64,000 nucleotides of DNA from Verrucomicrobiota bacterium (GTDB lineage Bacteria > Verrucomicrobiota > Verrucomicrobiia > Chthoniobacterales > SZAS-18): contig JAFEGM010000032.1 in the NCBI GenBank assembly GCA_018240025.1, positions 191,484-255,483 of the forward strand. The letters are read 5' to 3'. The notes under the pieces were generated by a model. That model had not been told where the DNA came from and did no database searches. It saw nothing but the letters and a program-made list of their open reading frames with translations. The position numbers and the translations under genes are program-made. This document shows positions 9,001 through 14,990 of the stretch, one piece after another; positions within the stretch are counted from its first letter, which is position 1, and the number at the start of each line of letters is the position of its first letter.

Positions 9001-11109
9001 TGGACGCACCTGGTCGTGCTCTGTACGAGCAGCGGTAGCAACACCTCCGTTTCGCTCTACCGCGACGGCGCGCTCGTCGGCACGCAGAGCATCGCCGGCG
9101 TGGCGGGCAATCTCGCCGGCCGCCCGTGGACACTCGGCGCCGAATGGACCAGCGCGAGCGCGACCTCAGCGTTTTTCCTCGGTGCGTTGGACGATGTCGG
9201 GCTCTTCTTCCGCGCCTTGAGTGATGGCGAGATTGCCCAGCTCGGCGCGCGTTCGCCGCTCTACGGCGAGCATCGCGCGCAGCTGGTCATTAATTCCGGC
9301 TCCGAGAGCGGTCGGCGCGCCATCGACCTGCGCGCAACGGTCGCGGTTGCCTCGTCGACGGTTGTCATTCGCACCGAGCCCGAGGGACGGCAGGTCACGA
9401 TCGACGGGATCGATTACACCACGCCTGTGGCCTTCACCGTCTCGGCGGCCGCCAGCGGCGCGGCGGCGGAGCGGGAGTGGGTCGAAGGTTCGCAGCATCG
9501 TCTGACCACCAAGGAAGCGTCGTTCTCCGTCACGGCGGCGGACGGCACGCAGACGACCTACACGTTCGGCGAATGGGAGGGCGGCGGGCCGCGCGCGTTC
9601 GCCTTCACGGCGAGTCGGAGCGGTCCGGCGGAGCTCAAGGCGGTCTTCGTGCCGACGCTCGTCACCCCGCCGACCGTCGCCGCGCCGCCGGCGCGTGCGA
9701 GCGGACCGAATCCGCTCCTCGCCGGGCTCGCGAACTCGCCCAAGGGTCCGTTCTTCCGCCTCAGCAACGGCTCGCTCAAACTGCCGAACCTCGGCGCGAC
9801 CGGCTTCGCCATCTCGGGCGAGCTGCTCGTCAGCCTGACCAAACTGAAGGGGCATCTCACCACCACCGCGCTCAACCTGCCGGACAACGGCGACCGCCAC
9901 GTGGAGATCGGCGCGAGCCGCTGGCTGCTCGATGCGACCGTGGGCGGCAGCTTCACGCTCGCGGCGAGTCCGCCGAGTTTGCGCGTACTCGGGGTCGACG
10001 TCCTGCCCGACGGCCAGGCTGTGCTGCGCTACACCAAGGGCGTAAGCGGGAATCCCGACACTTGGGGCCTCGAGTTCACCCTGCGCCGCGACTTCAAGCC
10101 ATGGCCGGACGCACTTGAATTCAAGAAAGGCTTCACCCGCGTGACCTGGCTCGCGAGCGGCCTGCCCGGCTTTGCGCTCGAGTTCCAGGGCGGCGTGCGC
10201 CTGCTGCGCCTGCCAGGCGGGAGCTTCGCATTCGATCGCACCATGACGGTGCGCTTCGACACAGTGAACTTCGACGTTGGGCTGAACGACTTCATTCCCG
10301 TCGGCAGCCGACCGACCGACCTCTTCAACACCGGCGCCTTCGCCATCGGCTGGGGCGACATCCGGCTCCGGCGCACCGCCGGCGGCCCGATCGCGCTCAG
10401 TCTGGTCAATCTGCCGATGCGCGTGCACGGCCAGACCGTCGTCAATGTGAACGGCGCGCTCACGACCGACGGCACGCTGCGGGTTACGGGCGATCTCGCC
10501 AGCGGCAACACCATCCGCCTCGAACCGAGCGGCAGATTCTTCCTCGAGAAGAGCGGCAGCGGCACGCAAAGCTTCGAGCTGCTCGTGCAGGCGCTCCCTT
10601 CGCCACGGCTGCGCCTTGCCACTCCTGCGCTGCAGCTCAAGACCACCGCGACCGGCGGCAATGGCAACGTCTTCGGCACCAGCGGCATTCCCATCCCCGG
10701 GCTGACGATCGACACCGCGGGGACCTTCGATACGGGCAAGCTCCCGCTGCCCGCGATGGACTTCGATGGCATCACCATCGACGGCGATCCCGCCGGCAAG
10801 CGCGCCGACAACCACCTCCGCCTGCAGCGCGACGCTGACGGCAAGCTGACCTTCAGCCTCAAGTCCGAGCAGCAGTTCTTCGGCTGCCGGCAGAAACTCA
10901 GCCTGAGCGTAGTGGCCGGCGCCACGCTCAAGGTCAGCGGATCCCTGCAGGGCAATTTCTGCCTCCTGCCCGATCCCGGCCTCTCGTTGAACTACAACAG
11001 CGCCACCAGCTGCCAGTTCAGCGGCAGCGCCTTCGGCTTCACCGTGAAGTTCGGCCCCGGCTGCGCGCGGGTGGAGAGTGGGGGCGTGTGTCTGTTGGGG
11101 TGCCCGTGA
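1..11109 (+). CDS. Giant secreted multidomain protein (choice-of-anchor D, LamG, Ycf48-like), 5' end missing
   Basis: The frame is open from base 1, so the true start is upstream; 3702 residues are visible. Residues 1-1550 are beta-rich and unrecognised, with recurring FSGRM-type motifs near 20 and 1320. Then come two choice-of-anchor D (ASPM/Hydin-like) domains at about 1560-1660 and 1661-1763, a Ycf48-like propeller with NGGRSW and GGDTWE motifs, a LamG domain at about 1835-2050, a third anchor-D domain at 2321-2427, more propeller repeats with DGGANW and NTGSSW, a fourth anchor-D domain from 2789, a second LamG at about 2870-3080, and a PEGA-like segment at 3118-3216. The C-terminal 470 residues are unrecognised and end Cys-rich. 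It is probably exported and structural or adhesive; no catalytic motif was seen. Both LamG domains appear to interrupt their host domains. Confidence 0.85.
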   Translation, partial: RLGGPEGIELTGPSGGATPATISLQNLPNFLAPSAANPFQIRLDGRVTFGAFGAFVLDNAFFNFAGPGLPTFSGRMALVAGQQLQLLQSSSALPVTITEVGLTFANNLPLDQAFRPQNLQIDLSGFADFKLPTGQGDATATGDAGPGSKIPRLFFALDHFRFSFPNGFAAPPTVSTNGLTGEIQNLSVGDFVGLTGGLSLQGLQGPAEAITIGGVVGTTIKGVGAKVALAAKMSGLVSLCLDLNLGPAGIPIDGGALGGVLLTGASGGVNFANLGAPDPCSAFARLGFGRDGRPLAAARGSALERARLAEPVGLPWGEAFARADALERTAGRSLNFDAVPMVQSPDPRVAEERRARAAALEVAALQGVTLDLPGDCPTGDCPPATLNLLCQLHPSHGQPPGAGNYNGLFAGDTIVKFTSLSSGQVDAIITAAGLDGLLGSAGVGQSTSNATIAAQFSTQVRSTVSGLIPRLPQGAPGEIDVNLAIEDALDLLRDTLRNTTRSALDLATGGLSPRDALRKAGYAGLKCQDITLKLQGTLSHAAVSTFLALDGGYTVSTRGFGSIAGALKLVGIPVGTANLSLALSNATGDFAPLLCGSVDVGLGPLEFGGLRLRFDPGLNTNAVLTALGTFVTGLAGDAAEAIYQMIDAANGPGVTANRGTPLVNFFQPSYAAGVPADSRLTPAQQQAVLAQLFNLQNLTAIAGLSPAGLATLRSRAETLAVEVTLALNPDLRFCGTIEPKLFGLGLGGGETAGVSLAYSKQPGAGGTNYDVLAGSFSISPSWLLFNYGLVLSSAGQIPPFVPGIDSAEVGFASRARSFDQAKLHQLYSGPAGAATVVQERMAEVFQNSLVTFQYALKPFGLELGNTQVRIFMPQFAAHPRRSGVSWTAPTDTAFPGTADETAAGRLRREIITRAGTLNLIKEPTWLGTPGAPDAAGRLGTLFASTGDNALIGRMNALDLGRDVFPYGGVLGSGRLALPRPLTDGLPADFYAIFDPTKTLQQRFDAFTATASFLSSTRQVGDLAFYFPAPNPPSALLNGTLDAAGLRALAVAMGSLDYAAITRGTRDASFYAFDQVFLRGALSIPVLGLPLAQGSVTLNGLNGTFELKGRAPAGGWLEQLGVTADLLFSVGAPRAALDKQAALALSTPAGQPLLAPRSQSGIDGLTDVVTRYTGLTPATLNFTQLQSELYAAMPRVQLVSNLTVNLNRPEFASFFQAGSGAAVRLFAYSPGFEPNAAVPVGIDPLNPDPQTLARRQGGAGLAGSFLFGYFPGGNANDPAAIRIALDASLAFLAPAEGTALPALTGLLDVPAFNIPGGPSFSGRMQFNTQPANGGNFLAITGAAAPFKFSAGGVDILSFAPLAPATNLGGTLRVLRNDALPGGAAASLSLNAMSAAIPLLGPGVAVVVHGGPNGSGGFLPFTFSTAPGQVWSASVALSAPGNPNAAPTFAIRDPFNGGSQSLLEFTPSGPLTGSIAGVGTGSFQLQVTVPTGFTATFYKGTAQESTVALPAGSNIQLYLDSAGRFYCDLGSLTNLNLPGLLSANARIEFGFNPDDPQPNVARTPTSLNFGTVNLADTVTQSVTISNTGTLLADLALSLTQSDPDKRDFDLGTGNFQLEPGGSRVVRVTFNPKKAGTRTATLNIASNDPDTPLLTVPLSGVGLAAPRFAVSRPSVAFGDTVLGGTSVDTITVTNTGSATMTVTSASLTGAGLTVSPTTSQSIAAGAARIYTLSYAPTALGSASGTLTFNVATLGAQNVPVTGQGTDTRWITLLDAAATGSTAQFNALRMVDANRGYAAGNSGTFLETRNGGRSWSPRRLTLQNLRAIAVERTNINNALLAQYRFEEPPGSTVYLDASGNGRHGTAVAAPSAATLSFYHGRFGSGLSFDGVDDYAELGNFALPSSFSISFWARFRSTADGQALVAKNTTSGGNQFIFGKYNGGWQVNFGGQVWSVPAVPALNTWTFFVLTAVYDSGANTTTVTLYRGLEGGSSLDSLGSNVFTGQVSTGGGKPWSLGQEWDGATTTSDHFNGFLDEVAFFDGALVSSERTALFRNNGERVVVAGAAGRVFQSYTGGDTWEQHPDLNAAGWRNQSKTVRAQEWNAAAIGSGGRLYLGGSVGAAGGRLLMVEGINAGADGTAGTADDEFDDVAVTGGVSSPFPNLRGLTNSGNFMYAAGSDGVIFAQSVQLNGASGDFAALSPNASPNALNAVASHSLFGGGIAVGSGGTILRTGASTVASGTTSALQSVVFNASVSPSYHAVGDGGAYLTSANNGANWQLVADGLSGDMKAVDVQLVPGGASSEYSVWAAGANQSIQYRPPISVAGPFLTYYPGRLDFGFVTVGESKTLEITIQNRGRTALQISALSFTGPASARYSLGSTVIDRIEPGDSATLPVRYRPTAVSAFDSAELLLTSNDATPGFRVPLEGRAAANDWKPVVLTNAGVAVAGEVVQLAFTSASRGYALVQPTGLVSTELYRTNDGGANWTRSTFGSFGGNVRLTTLAVARSSASSLDVLLAGGQVETTAGVFVKGLLLFSSTSTSSFSTPAWSDRTPLAAGDTSQPLRIASVALHRLFDASGVTNYQVAAATAGNSSTANVWYSTNTGSSWTLPVDRPSGYNGGPVALQVTSVFTPVFAGNGARIELKIGNGNWGTTPTIVSAGGTLRDIKFFANSALGADLSQGWAVGDGGAFLVWDPASSAASDWSPARDAEVFGTTNLAAVGFADLFEGWVVGESRAFFSLDQGLTWRLSYDAGSSAVFRDVHAPVSGAAFIGGSLDGKATVWRYAAPTASTSALLSAASQVDFGSFAPGAAPTKTVVLTNNSANPLALHDLSIVSEDGAPRFRLTGVPPATLAAGGSTTLTLKFDDSEERSIAAALAPEFFLRFEGAPDDTSFHDDSPNGRDTVATAGANQPTPVRSSRRDRAVRFDGVDDRLELPNVSALDVLPASFSVSLWAAPESLSGTRTLLSKDLATGGDGFKFSQTSTGYQVKIRGATATFASVPALDWTHLVVLCTSSGSNTSVSLYRDGALVGTQSIAGVAGNLAGRPWTLGAEWTSASATSAFFLGALDDVGLFFRALSDGEIAQLGARSPLYGEHRAQLVINSGSESGRRAIDLRATVAVASSTVVIRTEPEGRQVTIDGIDYTTPVAFTVSAAASGAAAEREWVEGSQHRLTTKEASFSVTAADGTQTTYTFGEWEGGGPRAFAFTASRSGPAELKAVFVPTLVTPPTVAAPPARASGPNPLLAGLANSPKGPFFRLSNGSLKLPNLGATGFAISGELLVSLTKLKGHLTTTALNLPDNGDRHVEIGASRWLLDATVGGSFTLAASPPSLRVLGVDVLPDGQAVLRYTKGVSGNPDTWGLEFTLRRDFKPWPDALEFKKGFTRVTWLASGLPGFALEFQGGVRLLRLPGGSFAFDRTMTVRFDTVNFDVGLNDFIPVGSRPTDLFNTGAFAIGWGDIRLRRTAGGPIALSLVNLPMRVHGQTVVNVNGALTTDGTLRVTGDLASGNTIRLEPSGRFFLEKSGSGTQSFELLVQALPSPRLRLATPALQLKTTATGGNGNVFGTSGIPIPGLTIDTAGTFDTGKLPLPAMDFDGITIDGDPAGKRADNHLRLQRDADGKLTFSLKSEQQFFGCRQKLSLSVVAGATLKVSGSLQGNFCLLPDPGLSLNYNSATSCQFSGSAFGFTVKFGPGCARVESGGVCLLGCP

Positions 11110-11259
11110 GGGAAGGAGGAAGGATCGGTGCCGCGTGCTCGACCCGCCGATGGCTCATTACGGCGTTGCAATCTGAAACCGGACTAGGTTGGCTCGGGCG
11201 CGCGCTTCGTGGCCCCGTTGCGAGACGGGCGCGCGAAGGCCGAGGTCTGCCAACCGGCC

Positions 11260-12111
11260 ATGCAATCCCTGCTCCAGAAACTGATCGGCTTCGGCATTCG
11301 GGTGTACCGTTCCTCGCCGTTTTTTCCGCACGGGCGCAAGTTCTTCGCCAGCATCCTGGCGAAGATCTCGCCGGCGGGGAATCGGGTGCAGAAGACGATC
11401 GACGGGCTCACCTACGATCTTGATCTGTCGGAGGTCATCGACACTTCGCTCTACTACTACGGGACGTTCGAGAAGGAGATCGAACGCCTGATCGATGACT
11501 ACACGCAACCGGGCCAGACGGTGCTCGATATCGGAGCCAACGTCGGCTACCACACGGTCCGACTGGCCCGCAACGTGGGGCCGCAGGGCCGGGTGGTGGC
11601 CATCGAACCGACTTCCGCCGCCTGCGTCCGGCTGCGCCGCAATCTCGAGCTGAATCGCTGCACCAACGTCGACGTGCAGGCGCTGGCGTTGTCGGACCGC
11701 GAGGAGGGCGTTCGCGAGGTGGCCTTTCAATCCAACTTCCCGGTCGATGGCGAGCCGCTCATCGTGCCGGAGATGCTGCGCCTGACGAGTCTCGACGTGC
11801 TCCTGCCCGAACTCGGCGTGAGCGACCTCGGCTTCATCAAGCTCGATGTCGACGGCTACGAGGAGAAGGTTCTGCTGGGCGCGCTCGCCACGCTGCGGCG
11901 CGATCGGCCCGTGCTCGTGCTCGAAGTGATGCCGCCCGCCGCCGGTGGGCCGAGCCGGCCGCTCGGCCTGCTGCAGGAGCTGGGCTATTCGTTCTACACC
12001 GAGGATCGGCAGCCGGTGCCCGCGACCGGTCATGCCTGGCAGGGGCCGCTGCCGGTCAATTTCCTCGCCTTGCCGCCCGGACGAGCGCCGGTCGAGGCCG
12101 GGCGGGGCTGA
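11260..12111 (+). CDS. FkbM family methyltransferase
   Basis: SAM-dependent methyltransferase of the FkbM type, a family that O-methylates sugars and other small molecules. The SAM-binding motif VLDIGANVGYHT lies near residue 86, followed by the acidic strand end VVAIEPT and the later LGFIKLDVDGYE, which is characteristic of FkbM proteins. Length is 283 residues with no signal peptide, so it is probably cytoplasmic. I start at the ATG at 11260; an in-frame GTG at 11209 would add 17 low-complexity residues. It follows the giant secreted protein by 150 bp, so it may modify a surface glycan, but that link is only positional. Confidence 0.88.
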   Translation: MQSLLQKLIGFGIRVYRSSPFFPHGRKFFASILAKISPAGNRVQKTIDGLTYDLDLSEVIDTSLYYYGTFEKEIERLIDDYTQPGQTVLDIGANVGYHTVRLARNVGPQGRVVAIEPTSAACVRLRRNLELNRCTNVDVQALALSDREEGVREVAFQSNFPVDGEPLIVPEMLRLTSLDVLLPELGVSDLGFIKLDVDGYEEKVLLGALATLRRDRPVLVLEVMPPAAGGPSRPLGLLQELGYSFYTEDRQPVPATGHAWQGPLPVNFLALPPGRAPVEAGRG

Positions 12112-12146
12112 GCGCAGGGGCGAAACGCCATTTGCGGAGCACGCGT

Positions 12147-12297
12147 ATGGAGTGCGGTAGGTAGCGAGCCTCAGCGAGCGCCCCTACCGCTTTCGCGTCC
12201 GCTCGGGAGCGAGGCGGAATGGCGAGCGACCCCGCGCCCGCAGCAACGCGGAAGAAGGTTCACGCGAAGGGAGGAAGATGGCGAAGGCGCGAAGAGA
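12147..12297. repeat. Intergenic repeat A, copy 1 (covers the 12112-12425 gap)
   Basis: The gap between the methyltransferase and the RRM gene holds this repeat and a terminator, with no credible gene. The stretch from ATGGAGTGCGGTAGG to GGCGAAGGCGCGAA matches 14840-14990 in inverted orientation with few mismatches. Its core has GGTAGG and CCTACC arms around two AGCGAG units, able to fold as a hairpin. A diverged third copy is at about 36095-36232. Confidence 0.7.
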
Positions 12298-12362
12298 AGT
12301 GACCCGGCACGTCGACGAGCTTCTTCGCAGGCTCTCCGCGAGCAGCCGTCGCCTCCACCCAC

Positions 12363-12392
12363 AAAAAAGCCGCCGCTCATAGAGCGGCGGCT
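12363..12392 (-). terminator. Rho-independent terminator of the RRM gene
   Basis: A perfect 11-bp stem (AGCCGCCGCTC paired with GAGCGGCGGCT) with a 3-nt loop is followed, on the minus strand, by six T residues. It sits 33 bp after the stop codon of the RRM gene. Confidence 0.88.
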
Positions 12393-12425
12393 GGGAGAAT
12401 CTTCGCGACCGGCTGCGCAGGTCGA

Positions 12426-12785
12426 TTAGCGACGGCCGTAGCTGGGACGACCGCCGCCGCCGCCGCCACCACCGCCGTAGGAGCGGCGACCGCCGCCTTC
12501 GAAGGAGCGACCACCGCCGCCGAAGCCGCCGCCTTCCTCGCGGGGACGGGCTTCGTTCACGGTCAGGGTGCGACCGTCGACGTTCTTGCCGTGCAGTTCC
12601 TGGATGGCGCGCTGGGCGTCGTCCGCGGTTTCCATGCTGACGAAGCCGAAGCCGCGCGAGCGGGCCGTGACGCGGTCCTGCATCACGATGGCCTCACGCA
12701 CCGGGCCGATGGTGGCGAACAGATCCTGCAGATCGTTGTCGCTGACGTTGAAGGAGAGATTTCCGACGTAGAGTTTGGTAGACAT
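12426..12785 (-). CDS. RRM RNA-binding protein with glycine-rich tail
   Basis: Single RNA-recognition-motif protein of 119 residues, the form common in cyanobacteria and PVC-group bacteria and often cold-induced. RNP2 is LYVGNL at residues 5-10 and RNP1 is RGFGFVSM at residues 44-51, with the aromatic RNA-stacking residues present. After about residue 85 the chain becomes a low-complexity tail of Gly, Arg, Ser and Tyr. It is monocistronic, with a strong terminator directly downstream. A role as RNA chaperone is inferred from the family. Confidence 0.93.
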   Translation of the reverse strand: MSTKLYVGNLSFNVSDNDLQDLFATIGPVREAIVMQDRVTARSRGFGFVSMETADDAQRAIQELHGKNVDGRTLTVNEARPREEGGGFGGGGRSFEGGGRRSYGGGGGGGGGRPSYGRR

Positions 12786-13037
12786 GACTGTTGAGGCGCG
12801 GCGGAGAACCTAGGGACCTGTTTCCGAGAATCGGATTTCAAACTGCCCCTTTGAGATGCCTCAACGAACAATCCACCAATGTCTGCGAGCGAAATAACCG
12901 CGGCGCGCTACGATGATTGCGCACTTCGCGCGGATTGCAAGCGATCCTCGCGTGCATTCGGCGTCCGCGCTGCGGCGGAGGCAGGGCTACTCCCAAAGCA
13001 GCATTTCCCCGCCGCGGCCCGCGCACATGCTGGGCCC

Positions 13038-14816
13038 ATGATGTGTTCTCTCGCACTGCGCTTCGTTGCCCTCGGCTCGCTCCTCGCTTCCGGCGGGGTT
13101 GACCGCCTCGCCGCCCAAGGGTCGCTCACCCCGCCGGGTGCGCCCGCACCAAATCTGAAATCGCTGGCGGAGATCGAGCCGCGCACTGCGGTGCAAAGCC
13201 TGACGGGCGACGCCAACGCGACCTATGTCATCACCCAGCCGGGGTCGTACTACCTCACCGGCTCGGTCCAGGCGGTCGCCGGGAAATCCGGCATCGCCAT
13301 CGCCGCCTCGGGCGTGACGCTGGATTTGAGCGGATTTGCGCTGGTCGGCGGCGGCGCCGGCAGCGGCATTGAACTGCGCGGCGCGCTCAGTCAGATCGCG
13401 ATCGCCAACGGCCAGATCCGCGGCTTCACGAGCGCGGGGGTGGTTTCCAGCTCGTCGATCAACCACCTCGCCCTTCACCGACTGCAGGTCGCCGGCGCGG
13501 GCATCACCATTCTTCCCGGATTCGACGTCCTCGTCGCCGATTGCAGCGCCAGCGGCGCGACCGGCAGCGCGGGCATCGGCCTCGCCGCCGATCGCGGCAC
13601 CGTGGAGCGCTGCCAGGTCAACGGCTGCAATCCAACCGGCTCGTTTACCGGTATCTTGGCCCAAACGATTCAGAGCAGTGAGGTGAACCTGGTCACCGGT
13701 AGCGGCTCCGGCCCTTTGATCGGGCTGAGTGGAGCGGTGATCACAGCCAGCACCGTGACCAGCCTGACGCAAACAGGCAGCGGCCCTGTCACCGGCATCG
13801 CCGGAGCCGTGGTGCGCGGAGCTTCGGTTTCGTCCCTGCAGGCGGGCTCCGGCGGAGCGGTTGGGATCGTCGGCTCCACCGTCGAGAGCTGCACGGTCGC
13901 GACCGTCGGCTCGGGCACCGGCGCTGCCACCGGCATCAACGGCCAAATGGTAGCCAACTGCCGCGTGCAGATCGTCAACCTCACGGGCTCCGGCAGCGGC
14001 GCGGCCATCGGCATCAGCGGCAACACGGTGCATGGCTGCCAGGTCGGCGGGATCGGCGGTCCGGCCTCGGCGAATGGCATCACCGGCATCTCGGCCACCC
14101 TCATCTCGCATTCGTCCGCCACCAGCGTGGGCAGCCCGGTGGCGAACTCCTCGGTCATCGGGCTCAATGCGTCCACGGTGCTGCACTCGCACGTGGGCAA
14201 TCTGCTTGGCGGCAGCAGCGGGGAGGCCACCGGAATCTTGGGCAAAAAGGTGAGCGACTGCCAGGTCGCCGGCGGGTCCACTCCGCTCAACAGCGCCTCC
14301 TCATTGCGCGGCATCGAAGCCGAGCACATCACCGAATGCCGCATCGCGGACCTGACGGCCAGCGGCAACGGCCTCCTGGCGGGCATCTATGCCTACCGTC
14401 TGGCCCGCAATTGCCAGATCTCCGGGCTCAGCGGCACGGCCATCATCCGCTACGGCGGCACGACCTCGCTGGCTGGGCGAACCGAGGGCGTGACCGTCAG
14501 CGGCTCCGTCGGCATCGGCCTCTCGATCGTCGACAACCACACGGTCACCGGCTGCTCCGTGCAGGGAGCCACCTATGGCATCGCCGCCTCCGGGCCGAAC
14601 AACCTCATCGACGGCAACAACGTGATGGGACCGTCGGCGCGGGGCATCTCCTGCGAGACGATCTCGAGCTCGGGGACCGGACTCGTGGTGCGCAACCAGA
14701 TTCGCGGCGCGACCGTAGCCATCTTCGCCGATGCGGTGACTCGGGTGGGACCGATCATCAGCACCAGCGGAACCCTCCCAGCCTCGGCCAACCCGTGGGC
14801 CAACTTCACCGATTGA
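13038..14816 (+). CDS. Exported right-handed beta-helix repeat protein
   Basis: 592 residues from the ATG at 13038, chosen because a hydrophobic signal-like segment (LALRFVALGSLLA) follows directly; an upstream in-frame start at 12879 would only add residues with no signal character. The mature N-terminus has GSLTPPGAPAP and IEPRTAVQSL, a conserved entry seen in many bacterial beta-helix proteins. The rest is made of short imperfect rungs rich in G, S, T, V and I, such as ITASTVTSL and VHGCQVGG, as in pectin-lyase-like folds. No catalytic site was recognised. Function is unknown; it is probably extracellular or periplasmic. Confidence 0.82.
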   Translation: MMCSLALRFVALGSLLASGGVDRLAAQGSLTPPGAPAPNLKSLAEIEPRTAVQSLTGDANATYVITQPGSYYLTGSVQAVAGKSGIAIAASGVTLDLSGFALVGGGAGSGIELRGALSQIAIANGQIRGFTSAGVVSSSSINHLALHRLQVAGAGITILPGFDVLVADCSASGATGSAGIGLAADRGTVERCQVNGCNPTGSFTGILAQTIQSSEVNLVTGSGSGPLIGLSGAVITASTVTSLTQTGSGPVTGIAGAVVRGASVSSLQAGSGGAVGIVGSTVESCTVATVGSGTGAATGINGQMVANCRVQIVNLTGSGSGAAIGISGNTVHGCQVGGIGGPASANGITGISATLISHSSATSVGSPVANSSVIGLNASTVLHSHVGNLLGGSSGEATGILGKKVSDCQVAGGSTPLNSASSLRGIEAEHITECRIADLTASGNGLLAGIYAYRLARNCQISGLSGTAIIRYGGTTSLAGRTEGVTVSGSVGIGLSIVDNHTVTGCSVQGATYGIAASGPNNLIDGNNVMGPSARGISCETISSSGTGLVVRNQIRGATVAIFADAVTRVGPIISTSGTLPASANPWANFTD

Positions 14817-14839
14817 CGGCCCAGAGAGCGGCGGAGCGT

Positions 14840-14990
14840 TTCGCGCCTTGGCCATCTTCTCCCTTCGCGTGAACCTTCTTGCGCGTCGCTGCGAGCGGGG
14901 AATCTCCTCGCCAGGCTCGCCTCGCTCCCGAGGGGGGACGCAAAAGCGGTAGGGGCGCTCGCTGAGGCTCGCTGCCTACCGCACTCCATG
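14840..14990. repeat. Intergenic repeat A, copy 2 (inverted)
   Basis: Reverse-complement match of 12147-12297, including the palindromic GGTAGG...CCTACC core and the TTCGCGTGAACCTTCTT end. It lies between two convergent genes, and the minus-strand gene runs into it: the last codons and TAG stop of that gene (14976-14978) are repeat sequence. Confidence 0.7.

Noticed and set aside
12879..13037. Upstream start of the beta-helix protein at 12879
   Set aside because: It would bury the signal peptide behind 53 residues of Arg/Ala-rich sequence.
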